64,000 nt of DNA from assembly GCF_008831285.2 (NCBI RefSeq), contig NC_045149.1, positions 4,517,500-4,581,499 of the forward strand. Direction: 5' to 3'. The translations under genes were made by a program, and so were the position numbers. Each line of letters opens with the position of its first letter. Position 1 is the stretch's first letter. The notes beneath the pieces are model-generated. The model had not been told where the DNA came from, did not search any database, and worked only from the letters and a program-made list of their open reading frames with translations. Source of the stretch: Nymphaea colorata. Its lineage: Eukaryota > Streptophyta > Magnoliopsida > Nymphaeales > Nymphaeaceae. This document shows positions 13,401 through 26,300 of the stretch, piece after piece.

Positions 13401-14398
13401 CATAACTTAGATGCCAATCGATTGGCTATGGTTGTTCTCCCTCATCTAAGCTCTATCCACCTTTCTCAATCTCCTTATTCATGGCAATTAAAGGGCTTAG
13501 ATTGGGATAATGTTTCTTGACACCTTATTTGGGAGGATGTCAGGAAGAAAATGAACCCTTTCTATTGGAAAAAGACTATATGAGATGTTGCTATTCCACC
13601 AAGGGCCCAATGGTACGCCTACATCGTGAGCGAAGGAAAGTTGAGCACTATGGACAAGCTCCAACGTAGAGGGTTTCATCTGCCCAATAGATGCACTCTT
13701 TGTCTTTTTGATGAGGAGTTTATTAGTCACCTGATTTTTCATTGTCCAGTCACTACTGCCCTTTGGCATCTCATCCTCACAAAATTCCAAAAACCCTGTG
13801 TGACATTGAGATCGTTCCAGCAAGGTATCCAATGGTGGATCGCCTCCTCTTTCAAGAGGGGATGGTTGAGCCGATGCTGGCAAATTACCTTTCCAATAGT
13901 AATCTACAAAATTTGGCTTGGAAAAACTTAATAGTTTTTGAAGATCGTCATGTCTGTACACAGCAAAATATTGACAAAATGTGGAAGGAGTGTTCCTTCA
14001 TTTATCAATCTCTCAATTGGCCACTAGATCAGAGGAGAGAGATTTCTCTTTGGGTAAAAACAAACTTTCTTCCTGGTCTAAATCTCCTTAAAGCAGATTA
14101 TGAGCTTCTAATTCAAATAGCTACCTCGAAATTGGGTGACTTTGTTAAAGTTGGGGTGCTGATATCTACCAAAAGGCATATTCGACACAAGAAGCATTTT
14201 CAGGTTTCTGTTTTACATTCACTTCCCAACCTCTATTCCATGAAACTACTAGCTTGGAACAACTACTGTCCATGTTGTAGATTGAGGGGAAGAGTGTGCG
14301 GGTCCTTTCTAGCAACATGCAATGGATTAAAGCTATGTGGTAGACGATTCATGGTCAAACTCAACTTCCTCCAGGCCTTCACAACATACGTAGGTTGA
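10483..14398 (+). pseudogene. LINE ORF2 remnant: endonuclease and reverse transcriptase
   Basis: The start MKILNWNIRGLVHKKAQ is the usual beginning of the APE-type endonuclease. GDFNAVRDN near 10890 and SDHSAL near 11150 are its later catalytic motifs. Reverse transcriptase follows: DLRPIALCNSLYKFITKV (about 12010-12060), LDLSKAYDRVHWN (about 12220-12250) and FAGDIIFF (about 12533-12555). Intact elements have FADD at the last site, so the second catalytic Asp position is altered. A zf-RVT-like region (LCLFDEEFISHLIFHC) lies near 13695-13745. At least six frame changes or stops break the frame. Confidence 0.85.
13030..13194. repeat. 27-bp direct repeat within the LINE
   Basis: An identical 27-bp word beginning TATGGACACGTAAGGG occurs at 13030-13056 and 13168-13194, 138 bp apart. 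The second copy fits the LINE coding frame (RKGKAKDSWLWSRI); the first interrupts it, so the first is the likely duplicate. Confidence 0.85.
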
Positions 14399-14770
14399 AG
14401 TCGCATTTCAAGTTCTGTTGTTGTAACCCTTCTAAGGAACTGGGTATCCCTTTGTCATACTCCTTGCAATCCAATGTTCCCTTTCATTGGAACCCCTCCT
14501 CTCATGGATGAAATCTGAACTTGTCGCTTAGCTCTATACCATAAGTGACACTTTTGTGTTTCTTTTTGTACATTCCTTCCACATTTTTGTATCTTTTGTT
14601 CATAGCTTCTCAATAATATGGTCGGGGGCCTTCCCCCAATAGGATTGCAAGGTTCAATGATTACAAGTAATATTCTACAGAAAATAGATTAGTTTTTTAT
14701 GGTCAAATGATTTACTGTACATCTATCCTTGTGCATATGATCATTTTTATTATTTGTAGGTAAATATCAA

Positions 14771-15088
14771 ACCACTTAGGTAAGGGACAAAAATCAGACC
14801 CATTAAAAATTAATCGTTGAAGTGTTTTTATGCAAAGTAACTTTATATTTGATAAGAGACATATATTAAGTTAGTTATTTTTACTTTCATAATACTTTTT
14901 TAATAATAAAAAAATGAATGGCTCTTATAACATCAAAAAATCGGGTAGTAAAAAAATCAAAATTGTTACAAAATAACTAGAAAGAAAGCAAAAATTTATT
15001 TTGAATGATTGTTTGTGATTACGTTAGGATGCTAACATTTTGTTTATAATATTTTTAACACAAAAATAAGAGTCCTGGTTTTTGTTTC
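14771..15088. mobile_element. MITE, family A copy 1
   Basis: The left end (ACCACTTAGGTAAGGGACAA, then AAATCAGACC) is inverted at the right end (AGTCCTGGTTTTTGTTTC). The same ends occur in the element at 31964-32307. The interior is AT-rich and non-coding. The right terminus runs into a microsatellite, so its last bases are uncertain. Confidence 0.6.
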
Positions 15089-15090
15089 AT

Positions 15091-15122
15091 ATACACACAC
15101 ACACACACATATATATATATAT
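15091..15122. repeat. (AC)n(AT)n microsatellite
   Basis: A compound dinucleotide run directly follows the MITE. Confidence 0.85.
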
Positions 15123-15290
15123 TGACATCAGCCTGGATTATTTTAAAATATTTTGGGATGGCAAAAATTATTGCAAATAATGCATTTTTGCGATGGTAGT
15201 TGATTGGCCACAGTTTTTAGTCATAAAATGCATAATTTGTGATGGTTTTAATATCACAAAATTTAAAAAAAAATTGACCATAACATTAAC

Positions 15291-15514
15291 GATGACTCTG
15301 GTTATATAGAGTCACCTCAGCCATCTAACCCAGGTCTTCTATGTAAAGCAAATAGATGGTTGAGAGAAAAATAATGAGGAAAATGTATAAGCTAATATTA
15401 GACGATGAAAATATCCATCACGTTTTTCTTTTCATTTTTCTCTTACCCGTCCATCATGTTGAATCAGATGGTGTAGATTAGATGGTTAGGTGACTTTAAA
15501 AAGCTAAAGTCATC
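15291..15514. mobile_element. MITE with about 40-bp inverted repeats
   Basis: The left end GATGACTCTGGTTATATAG continues with AGTCACCTCAGCCATCTAA. The right end, read on the opposite strand, gives GATGACTTTAGCTTTTTAA then AGTCACCTAACCATCTAA. About 33 of 39 bases agree. Each arm also folds on itself (GACTC...GAGTC). Long inverted repeats suggest a Mutator-like origin, but I see no clear target duplication. Confidence 0.65.
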
Positions 15515-15902
15515 ATTCAATATATTTCAAGGACTTAGTTTTCGACCTGAGCTTTCAACCAAATATTTATTAACTTGCATAACGTCTAATATCTCTTAAT
15601 TGAATCATTCACAGGAATTTAAACACCTTATTGGGTGTCTACTGTCGCCATTCATTGCAACTAAGATGTACTAGAACAGAAAAAGAAAAAAAAACATTTG
15701 AATACGACTGTTTTAATGGCATTGTTTTTTTCAGAACGTATTCATAAGTTCAAATCTGATTAGTTAACATCCTAATACATAAAGTTTCATAAGGATGTAA
15801 ATAACTATCAAATCCAATGAACATTGTTGAAAAATTTTATGTATGAGCATAATCCAGTCTAGTGTGTTTCATCCTTGACACCAATTGAACTAATATCTAA
15901 AC

Positions 15903-16111
15903 AGGGGGCATTTGGTATATCTATAATCATGAAATTTTAGAATCAAAATGCTCACTCTTTAAGAAATTAGAATTATCAAAACAAACAGGGTATTTTCTTT
16001 CTGGACTTAGCGAACTAAAACCTGGAATTTTGATTTCATTTCAGTTTGAGGAGAAATTATGGCTATGGAAATCTTCGTGAATGGAAATTTCTAACCATCA
16101 AATGCCCCCTA
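15903..16111. mobile_element. MITE with GGGGGCATTTG ends
   Basis: The left end AGGGGGCATTTGGTATA is mirrored by the right end, read on the other strand as AGGGGGCATTTGATGG. This kind of end is common in small plant hAT or PIF/Harbinger MITEs. The target duplication is ambiguous. Confidence 0.6.
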
Positions 16112-16799
16112 ATTTTAATGTGCATATGTGTTTAACCCCCACCACCCCCCCCAAAAAAAAAAAAAAAAAAGGCCGATGAAATAGGAATGTCCAGGAGAGA
16201 TAAACTATGGGCTTGTCAAAGGAAATGTCGTCTAGGGTTTTCACTTCGTCTCCATTTGGGGGCTGGGGCAATTGAGCTATGGCAACCTTGATCGAGGCAG
16301 TGGACCAGAGGATTGAAGTGGCTGTGGGGAAGCATGTGTGGAAGGAGGGACTAAAGGCACTCCTGGGGCTTCCTGGCCCAAGGAGTCTTCTCAAGCTGGT
16401 GGGTTAACTTGGGAAAGATTTTTGGGAATGGAGGTTGTGCACCAAGAGGTCATTTACATTCAAAATTTTCCAATCTTGCATGTTGACCGTTTTAAAATGA
16501 GGAAAACAATACCCGCGTTCACCTTCGTTCTCTTCATGTGGTAATCTGAGAGATCAGACTACCTGGCAGTATATGGTATGACCATTCTTAACACCTTTAC
16601 CAGTAGTAATTAGACCAAAAAAGTACTTTACGATCCAAGGTCAAATATCCGTACGTCGTCCTGATTCTAAGTAAAACGAATGTGCTCAATTTTATCAGAG
16701 ATGCAAGTTTTGAAATTTAAGTAAACCATCAGAATGAGATATCATTACTTGTCAAACTAAATGAACCTGAGCTGCACGTATGCATGCAACTAGGCTTTG

Positions 16800-17250
16800 C
16801 AAGATCAAGATCCGGTCACCAGGGTCAAAGGGGTAGGACAAGGACCTTCAAGGGTCTGATTCAGGTTTATGTTGTAGTTTACTAATTCAAATCCAGAGAT
16901 CCCATTTAAATTCAATTTTAACTCTGATTGTAGATCAAACGATTCCATCACAGTTCAAATCAAGACTAATCTCGAAGATTGGATATCGTGACCACGGTTT
17001 AGGGGGATCCAATACTTTGATTCATGGTTCAATTCATGTTTTATAATTAGATCTATCAGCAGACTTGAGATCCAAATTTAAGTTATGTAATTCAAATCCA
17101 CTTATCTTAGTTCCAAGATCGAAAATCAAAGATCCAAATGTGGTTCAAGTATTCTTAACTAGATTCATGGGTCTAGACCTAGCTAAGGTTTAGATCTGGT
17201 TCCATGGTAGTGGATTCAATATCTGATCTTTGTTAGACATTAAAGAAGGA
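16800..17250. repeat. GATC-rich low-complexity patch
   Basis: Words such as GATCCAAAT, AGATCCGGT and TTCAAATCCA recur irregularly, without a fixed period. A patch with the same vocabulary occurs at 47930-48430. It may be the decayed end of a retrotransposon. Confidence 0.4.
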
Positions 17251-20200
17251 TTGATAGGGGTCAGTCAAAGGGAACCGGTTATAGTTTTTAGGATTTTAGG
17301 TGGGGGTCCTAGGGCTAGTCTAGGATACGCCCTAGAAGTCATTCAAGTTGAACCAAATAAACCCCTCGTTATGCATGAGTCTAGGTTTTACAAAGAACGA
17401 TTTTGAAAGTGATTGTATTGAAACGTGTTTTGTAAAAGTATGATTTGATAAGTGTACCTGTGTGAAGGCTGAGCTAGACTTAGCCTTTCATATGATAGGA
17501 CTACCATATCAACACATGGTACTGGACCAAGTTGACTCAGTTTCTGTGCAAGCCTTGCCTACGTGTGTTACTTGTGATTGATGGTGTATATTTAGAATTT
17601 TGGAGCAATGCATGCTTACCTTATATCAAAAGCAAATTTATATGCTTGATGCAGAACTAGAATTAAAAGATAAAATATTGAAATTAAACACTGAAACTAA
17701 GGAGAGAAAGAGATAGAAAGCATACCTAACTTCATGCTAAATACTGAAAATTAAAATATCTATCTAGTAAAGTTAAAAAAAGCTAAGTAGAGCTTGTTTT
17801 ATGAAAATCTGAACTATCCTAGACTAAACATGCCTTAATATGGCTCACTGCGGGATAGGTGGATTCAAACCTAGTCCACACTTGTGTGGCCTAGCTAGGT
17901 TTAGTTTGAATCTAGTCTGAACCTAAGCTAGGCATAGGTTCTACTAAGCTGGCTCATGCTAGGCGTGGGCCTACTCGTTGCAGTTCATGTAACTCCTAAC
18001 TTAGTCATATAACTCTAAACTTAGTTTTATGAATAAATGATGCCTATATTAAAGAAAGATAGTTTTGACCCTACCACAAAAACCGAGTTTTGTTCGTCAG
18101 GTGGCAGACTAAACAGAAGGGCGTGGGTCAGGTTTAGATCTAGGCACAAGCCAATTTTTGGATCAAATTCCTTCATTGGTTCCTCTAAAATCATATTTTG
18201 ATAAACATACAGGTACCAAAATGGCTCATTCTAGAGTGATGACCAATGGTAAAATGGATAAACTAGATCTGGGACACATCTGTAACATCCATCTCTTTAG
18301 TGCTGAAATAAGATTATGAATTACGGTTTTAATCTTAAAAAGTTTCCAAACCTTATTATGTTCCTATGTGAGTATTGCTAAGACATTATATCGAAATTGA
18401 GAACTAATAATACCTAGAAACAGTACTTGACTTGGTCTCACTCGTGTTTGAACTGAACAAAAAAATGGTTGTCCAATGCTATAAAATTTGCAGTCAGATT
18501 GGGAGATTGTAACAGTCTAAGTATCTTGGTCATTGGTCAGTGGCAAACTTGTGATTACCGACCATGACCAGAGGTAGATTTGTAATTGAGTAATCTGAGA
18601 TTAAATTGTGCTAATCACAATTGTGCTTAGTAAATAATATTTTAAGAGCTCAAAGAACACCCAACTAATGAAGGATTAAAACTCTTAAGCTATGATTAGG
18701 GGCCGTGTTTCAGCCCCTCTTCTGGTGCCAAAATGCAGAAAGAGGGAGAGACTAGAGGCTCCATTGTGCTTGTGACCCTCTTCAGATGCCCAAATGCAGA
18801 GTTAGGAGCTGCTTTGCAGCTCCTTTCTCCAGCCGGAAGAGAGAGAGAGAGCCTTGTTGGAGAACAAAGTCTGGTTGGTCATAGGCAACGAGGAAACGAG
18901 GCAGCCGAGAAGAAGCTCTCCACAGGCCAGGCAAGAAAGAGGAAGGTCATGAACTTCATGCACCATGTGGTTCCTGTGCAGAATTGAGAGTTGCACATTG
19001 AAATCCAACCTCCCCCATCCGATAAAAAATCCATGGATTTTTGGACGGAGGTCCGTTTGGCAATTGGTAATTTTAAAATCTAGAGTTTGTTAGCCTAGAT
19101 TTGAGATCCGGGGGCTATGAAACGCCCCCTAGAGGAGGAACTCCACCCCTGAAAATTCAGGTCAATCATTCTCCTCTAGACTAAATGCCTCCCTATTTTC
19201 TGTTCTGTGCCTTCTCCATCCAACTTCATCTGGATTTATAGCTCCATCAAGTTAGGAAGATCCTTTGGCATAGACAAATATAAGGAGCAGGGTGAGCATT
19301 CTCATTTGGATGGATGAAACGTGTTGGGCTATTGCCAACTTTGAATGGGTCCAGATCTTACCCATCAGGAGCAGATCCAGATCTAAGAATCCAACACAAA
19401 CACTCAGTACATAATACTCATAAATGAAGACCTTTTTCTCCGATGAGTCTTCATCATACCAAAGCAGGGCCATCTTTGTCAATTATGCTATATAATGCAT
19501 TAGATGATGCATTGCCATGGATGACACCAATACGTTCTTGGCTGATAACCTTAGTTGTAGCTATGCAACTTATATAGATCCAGGAATTACAACTGTTAAA
19601 AGAAGTGGCTTTTCTTGTTCCTGGGAGTACAACAATTCAGGGTAGAATAAAGATGCCCAACATTAATTATGCCTTACAGTCACTTGTTCCAGTCGGATGT
19701 CAACTTAGAACTCATAAACAAATATATGGATCATCCACTTGTTGAAACATGAGAAACATTGTTACATTGAAACACAATACAGTAAGGATCTCCATGACAG
19801 TCAAGGAGAAGATGCATCATTAATGCTAATGGGACTTCACTGGAGTATATACATTATGCGATTTATTATGAAACCCCAACTCGGGTAAACACAAATAAGA
19901 ATGAGACAAGTTGTAACCGTTCATGCACATATAAAAAGCCTAAACACTCTGAAGAATCAGGAGAAAAAAAATCACAAAGAGACTCTATTTGAGCCCTTGA
20001 CCTCAATAAATTGGAATAGGTGCAGACTAAGTCTTGGATGCCTCATTAGAGAGAGATTGGAGATATTCTCAGCTTCAACCTGTAATGTGATTAATCAAAG
20101 ACCACGAGCACCTCTATGCTCCATCTGTTGGCATCATACAGCAAGCTCAGCTGTTTAAAAATCAGTACACTTCGTACCTCATGGTCAAGCATGGAGCTGA

Positions 20201-20375
20201 AAGCTCCATCAGCATCTCTTCCTGACTGTCATGGATGAAAATGAAAGCCTAGTGTGAATCATACCTCAATGCACCTTTTTCTTTCTTACCTTGTCTTCTG
20301 ACATAATTAGCTGAATCCCAGGAAGCTGTCTTCAGTTCAGAAAACAAGCTGCACAAGTAAAGAAAATATGACCAC
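17251..20375. other. Intergenic DNA
   Basis: No convincing gene is seen. There are AT-rich stretches and scattered CTAGGTTTAG-like words. Near 18715-18826 a short direct repeat (CCTCTTC..GATGCC..AAATGCAGA, 62 bp apart) precedes a perfect small palindrome GGAGCTGC-TTT-GCAGCTCC. The part nearest 20375 is presumably the 3' UTR of the U-box gene on the minus strand. Confidence 0.5.
19862..19867 (-). promoter_or_regulatory. Candidate polyadenylation signal (AATAAA on minus)
   Basis: TTTATT on the plus strand lies about 510 nt beyond the stop codon of the first U-box gene. It is a candidate only. Confidence 0.25.
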
Positions 20376-23300
20376 TCAAGATCTCTGAAGCCATTCCTGG
20401 ATTGCTGACCTCAATCCATAGTTCGGAATAAGGTACGAATTGCTAAGCCTCAGGTTGGTCATTGGAGAGGTCATGTGGCCACTGTTAAACCATTGGCGTA
20501 TTGCATCTCCTTCATAGGTGAAACCATCAGCTGCCACATGAGGATCTTGCATGATTTCCTACATTTTCCACAATCAGTGCTAACAGTTTAGATGACCTGG
20601 CCACGTAGTATTCCGTTCAAAATTATTAGATGTTCAGGGAAATTTAGTAGTTTAGGTATGGATTAATATAGATAAGAGTTTACATAATATCTCAGATGCT
20701 GACTCAAGTCATCCAGGAAAACCTACTGATTTCCAATAGGGTAGAAGAAGGTTATTTAACTAGAAGTCTGAAAGGAGCATGGCCTACACGAATCTTGACC
20801 ATACAGTTTAACATTTGAAAAAGTGCAGCTGTGTAACATGAATAGGAAGTGCTAATGGTTTGGGAGCTCCACAAAAATTGGATGGATGTGGGTCCACAAC
20901 CAATTTCAAGCAGCAGGATAGAGAGCTGAGACCAGACCTACCACATGAAGAACCATATCTAGGTGCAATAAGATCACATAAACTAGCTTCATGTGTCGTA
21001 CCCAGCAAAACAACTTGTGTGCTGTGGTCTCTTGGCTTTTATACATTGAAAATTTTCAGATTTTAGTTGGAACTTGGAACCAAGGTCTGGTACAAAATTT
21101 TATAAAGCCTCTTCTGGCTCTAATTCGTCCACCAGCATGACAGTTGGAAGTTATTGCTATGCTAGTGAAACAGAACCTTCTTCCTAGTCCGACCTTTATG
21201 TTTAATAAAAGAAACTGCCCATACCAGGCATGAACATGTTGAATCTGACACAGGCATGAGATTGGTTAACAGATGCTAGTCATTTTCCATAGTTACACAT
21301 TGACCCGCACAAGATCTTCCATGAGACAGGGTATTGGATGCCACTGCCAGCCATTTTTAGAACAACCGCATGCTTCTTCAAGCAGCTAAAACGATAATTG
21401 ATGCAAAATGTTGAAGGGACCTATGGTTGATTCTGGACAAGTAAAACAATTAAGATCGAGCCACTATCCATTTGGATCCTGGATTAATCCACTGTAGATT
21501 GTATATACCTAGTCCATTAACAATCCAAACTACTGTATGCTACAAAAATTGAACAAGGATAGAAAGTACACAATACCAACCTGGGAAATAGGACAAACAA
21601 AATGTGCAGGTGGCTCCTTAATGTCCTGCCGAGGGAGGGAAGTAGGCTTATCAACTACTTCCATTGCGGTACTGCTCACTTGCTCCAACACCTTCCAGAC
21701 TTCTGAATGCATATCTGGCCGGCCCTCCCAAAACACTTCACAACATTTCAATCCTAGATTCGCAAGCTCAACAGCTTCAATGAATGGCCAAACTCCAGCT
21801 GTCTGATCAAGGATCATATGCAGTCTTCCAGCTGAAACAGCCTTCTGCACGTACATTGCTATCCTCAGTGCAGGTTTCCCAGTAAGCAGCTGCAAGATGA
21901 TAATTCCCAAGGAATAAACATCTGATTTGGATGTTGGCAAGTCATGGGAAGTCAGTTCAGGATCCCTGTAATGACTGTTTGCTTCATCGAGAGTTGCGTG
22001 CACACGTGCAATGCCAAAACCACCAACCTTAACATGCAAATCTGAATCAAGCAAGATATTGGAGGGGTCTAAATTTCCGTGAACTGCACCAAGGGAGTGC
22101 AGAAAGAGGAGAGTAGAGCAAATCTCTGCAAAAATCCTGGTTCGAATATTCCATGGTAGCAGTGGAGTCCCATCCTTTTTGTTCAACCAGTCTTCCAAGG
22201 TCCCGCTAGGAAGATACTCATAGATGAGGGCAAGTGCATCAGTGCTTGCACCAATCACATTCAGGAGGTGTGGATGCTTTATCCAACTTAGAATGTCAAC
22301 CTGATCAGAAATGGATGTTTTGATCTATGAGAAAGTGAGTCATGTTACCATCTAATTCTTAGGTGGATTCGCCAATCAGCCAGTGGTGGATAACAGATTT
22401 TTTTCCAGGAGGGGCATTTATAATTTTCAAAATTTCTATGTAGGCCAATTAAAATGTTCAGAATGTTTAACGGTGACATTAATTTTTCAAAAGCTCCCAC
22501 CGGGGGGTTGGGGGGGAGGAGCGGGTTTCGGGTGCATGGGCCCCTGCGAACCCCCTCTTGGCCTCTGCCCCTGGACTCTGCAGCTGAGATTAATGGCAGT
22601 TGCTGATTAGTTAGTTAAATCTAATTAGCTTGCTTGACCAGAAAAAGAAGGGTTATGGAGCCTTACATATGACTGGAAGTCGGATGGACACAACATCTTC
22701 TCTGCCTTCAACATCTTGATTGCAACCGTGGAGTTGCAGATCTTTCCCTTGAAGACTGAAGCAAAATTCCCGTCTCCTATCTTATTTGAAGTGCTAAAAT
22801 TGTCTGTGGCCTTCACCAATTCTGCACTGGAGCACTCAATGAAGCTCTCTACTGATCTGGAGGCCTCCCCTTGTTGAGCTTCTCTTGTGGAGAGGAGCTC
22901 CTTAACCTGGTTGAGGGCATTGTCCCTCTGATTCTGCATCTGAAGCTTTTCTTTAAGAATCTTTTCACACCTTTTTTCCATCTCTAACCTTTCTCTTTGG
23001 GCATCTTCCTTCTGTGTCTGTGAAAGCAAGTTCTCCATGATAGCATCCTCCATGCGCTTCTGCATGTCTAGCTTTTCCCTAACAGCTTCATCTTTCTGCT
23101 TCTGTAATACTTCCTTCTCTCTCTCCAACTCTTCGAGCGAATTTTGCACCTTTCGCAACTTTGTTGCTGTCTTGACTAATGTGTCGTTCCAGTTGGTGAC
23201 TTGCAATTCTAGTAAAGATTTCTCCTTTGATACAATTTGAAGTTCTTCTTTCATTTTTTGGTGTTGTTCTGCTAGGTGTTTAAACTCCAGCCTTTCTTTA

Positions 23301-26300
23301 GAGAGTGATTCCTCTGTTTCTTTTCTCTTTCCTTGTTCCATTGCAATTGTAATGTTCAACTCTGCAACCTGATCTTGGAGTGATGATTTCTCAGTTGACA
23401 TTTTCTGCAACTCTGCCATTGTATTTCCTTGCTGCTTTACAAGTTCATCCAATTCAAGTCTCACTTTTAGCAGTAATGTTTCATCTTGTTTCCTGCCTCT
23501 TTTCTCTTCTACAGGTACTCTTTCAGCAGTTCTTGCCTGTAATGATAGAAAAACTGCAGTGGTCATTCCCTGAACTCCTTTGTGAGCCAAGAACTGTCAA
23601 TTATCTTAAGAGTTTTTAAAACCCTTGCTAGATGAATGCTTGTGTGACTTTAAAAGGATTTAAGGTTAGCTATAATCATGATCGCCATCATGAAAATTTT
23701 TCCCAAGTCACCATCAACCGAGATGGAGTTTGCGTTAAATGCACAAAGCCGCATAAATGTAGAACCCACAATTTTTGGGGGTCATTTACCCTGCGTAACC
23801 ACTGTCGCTCCTAAAAATAAGAACCAACTAGCCAGAAAGCACAATTCTTTAACTTTGGTTTTTCCCATATTATGAGAAACCCAGTTGGTCCAGAAAAAGA
23901 TCTCAAACTTGATTCAACTAGTAAGAACAAGTAGTCATTTCAAGAATATTTGTGTTCACTGTCATATAATTGCACATGTTTAATGATTTCCCATACTGGT
24001 TTCTAATTGATTTGTTTTCTGGTCTCAACTCCTATAAAATTTGACATGGTTATTCTCCAGTGCAAATCTTTGTACACTAGCCGAAAACCCTTTCCTGCAA
24101 GAAGGTACATGCTTACGTTTTATACTAAGAACATATTCTCTTGTGAAATTGAAAGCTGCACCTAGTCCTACAGAAAGTTGATTGTGCAAATCAACTAGAA
24201 AATACATCTTGTCATGCACAAAAAGCTAATTTCTTGTTACAGTTGGAGGAAGCATAGAATGCCCAAACAACACACCACTTCCATGTTGGTTAGACTCGTA
24301 AAAACTCAAGCCCTGCAAGCCTAAAGACCATGGTTGCAGAAAAGATTTTGCATTTTCTATTTAACTTACAGTATGTCTGACATCAAGACATTCCTGCTTT
24401 GCTTGATGGCATCGTTGAGAGTCTTGGGACTGTAGAAATACCTGCTTTCTCAGATTTTGCACCTTTGCTGCTGCTTTCTTTAGGAGATCAAGTATTTCTT
24501 GTATTTCCTTGTTCTCCAGAATCTAAACACATTCATGATGTCATTATATATATGATCAACATGCAAAACAGGGTCCATTACTCGAACCATGCACTCAGCT
24601 GACTTTCAAAGGAAAATATGTCAAACTCGATCCAGAACACATTGAGACACACATATGGAATGTACAACTTATCTACTAGTGTTTGGTAATGTTGCATATT
24701 AGTTTTCTCTGTTCATTCATAAATTCAGAGGGACAAGTAGGTCTTATAAATTATTTTACCACTACTAAGTGTATCGTTGAGCTAGGACAGAAAGGTACAG
24801 CAGCCTCTCACACTGGTATAGGCCCTAAAGGCCCTTGCCAAGTCTATGTTGTATACATGATTACAATGAGCAGGGCAGGTTGTGGATGTAATTGTGTCCT
24901 GATAATTCACTTTGCACATGCTTTCTGCACTCGCAGTGTAGTTCACTGTCATCAATATGCTGCATTAATTCAGTTGTCATTGCAGTGCCCCAACCCTCCT
25001 GCATCCCCTTTGCTGAGGAGTCAACTAGAGCTTCTATTTATGCCTTTCACTCTTCAATTTTTTTTCTCGAAAAGTTCCCTACTCCCAATGAGGGTTTGAT
25101 ACACTTCGGTTTAAAACTAGGCTGAACCAATAACTCCAAATGGTTCCCTTGACAGTTTCATGAACAATAATATTTCAGAATAAATGGAATTCTACTGACA
25201 TTCCAACCACTGAAAAGACCTACTTGAGCTTCTTGGAAATCAATTTTTTTTTTATCTTATGTTTCAGTTGTAAAACATCAACTCTCGAAGTAGCACGTTA
25301 AGTGATGTCCCTCTCTGCGGTTCGGCTCTTTCGAATCCTAGCCTGCTTTAGATGTTGAGCTCACCACCTAATCCCTGTAGTCAATTAAACGAGTATCCTA
25401 ATACCTAGTATGAAATATATGTAAAAGAATGAAGACTTACGTACCTCCTCGACAACATCAGTACAAGCAGCACCATGATCAAGTGGCAGAACCAACTGCA
25501 CTGGCTGGGATACTTTACCATTCTCCATTGACACTGAATGTGCCATATGGGAAGGCTGAATTGCATTCTCGATAGACAACCTAGAAGCTGGAGAACTACC
25601 AGAATCACTGTTTGATATTGCTTCTGGTCTTACGTTGAAGTTCGGGTTACTGGCTGCACGGGTAGACAACCATTTTGACCATGGTGATCTCCGGTAGCTT
25701 GGTGACCTGCTTGTAGATCTACCTCTACATGGTGTAGGTCCAGAAGTACTAGTCCCAGTATCAGGTGACAAGCATGTTGATCGTGACCTATGTTCATTTG
25801 AGTAGGGTTCGCGAGTGTAGATAAGCTTTCCCTTGCAGACAAATGATATTTGGCAAGATGGCAGGGCATACTGGTTGACATATGCCGCTTTCTTTGAAGT
25901 TGGAACCTTCATTTTTCTGCAGACCAATGAGCTATTAGAAGGTGTGAATTACACTGCCGAACTCAACCGATGGCAGGTTTTACAGAATAGATACAAGTCT
26001 TGGTAGGAAACAAAGATAAATTTCACGCTCATTCAGTAAACTCTTGATCTAGGTGTCATCTAGATCAAAAGTGTATCACTTAAGCAACTGTAGCATTACT
26101 TAAAACTCATGCTGGAATCCAAGTGGATGACCTTGATCCATCTAAGATTCGCAGCCTGAGCCTGAAAGAAACTAGACTTTAGTTCCTATCTGATCCTACC
26201 TTGTGACAGTGCCCTGTTATACCTCAGGATCCAAACTGACTATCACTAATACTGGGAAAACTCCAGTTTCTTAACACTGATCAAATCTGTTTCTTGCATA

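Larger units (their letters stand above)
8560..14650 (+). mobile_element. Decayed L1-type LINE retrotransposon
   Basis: A GC-rich leader at about 8580-8780 is followed by an ORF1 remnant with a zinc-knuckle-like motif, then endonuclease, reverse transcriptase and a zf-RVT-like Cys/His segment in the order seen in plant LINEs. Many stops and frame changes show it is inactive. The 3' end lies near 14650, after a short inverted repeat around GGGGGCC/GGCCTTCCCCC at about 14622-14639. No clear target-site duplication was found, so both limits are approximate. Confidence 0.85.

Noticed and set aside
18733-18987. 84-codon open frame
   Set aside because: No homology recognised and it sits on a short direct repeat; coding potential unsupported.
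19040-19132. Possible MITE (GGTCCGTTTGGCAATTGG ... ACGCCCCCTAGA)
   Set aside because: The ends match poorly as inverted repeats and the element would be under 100 bp.
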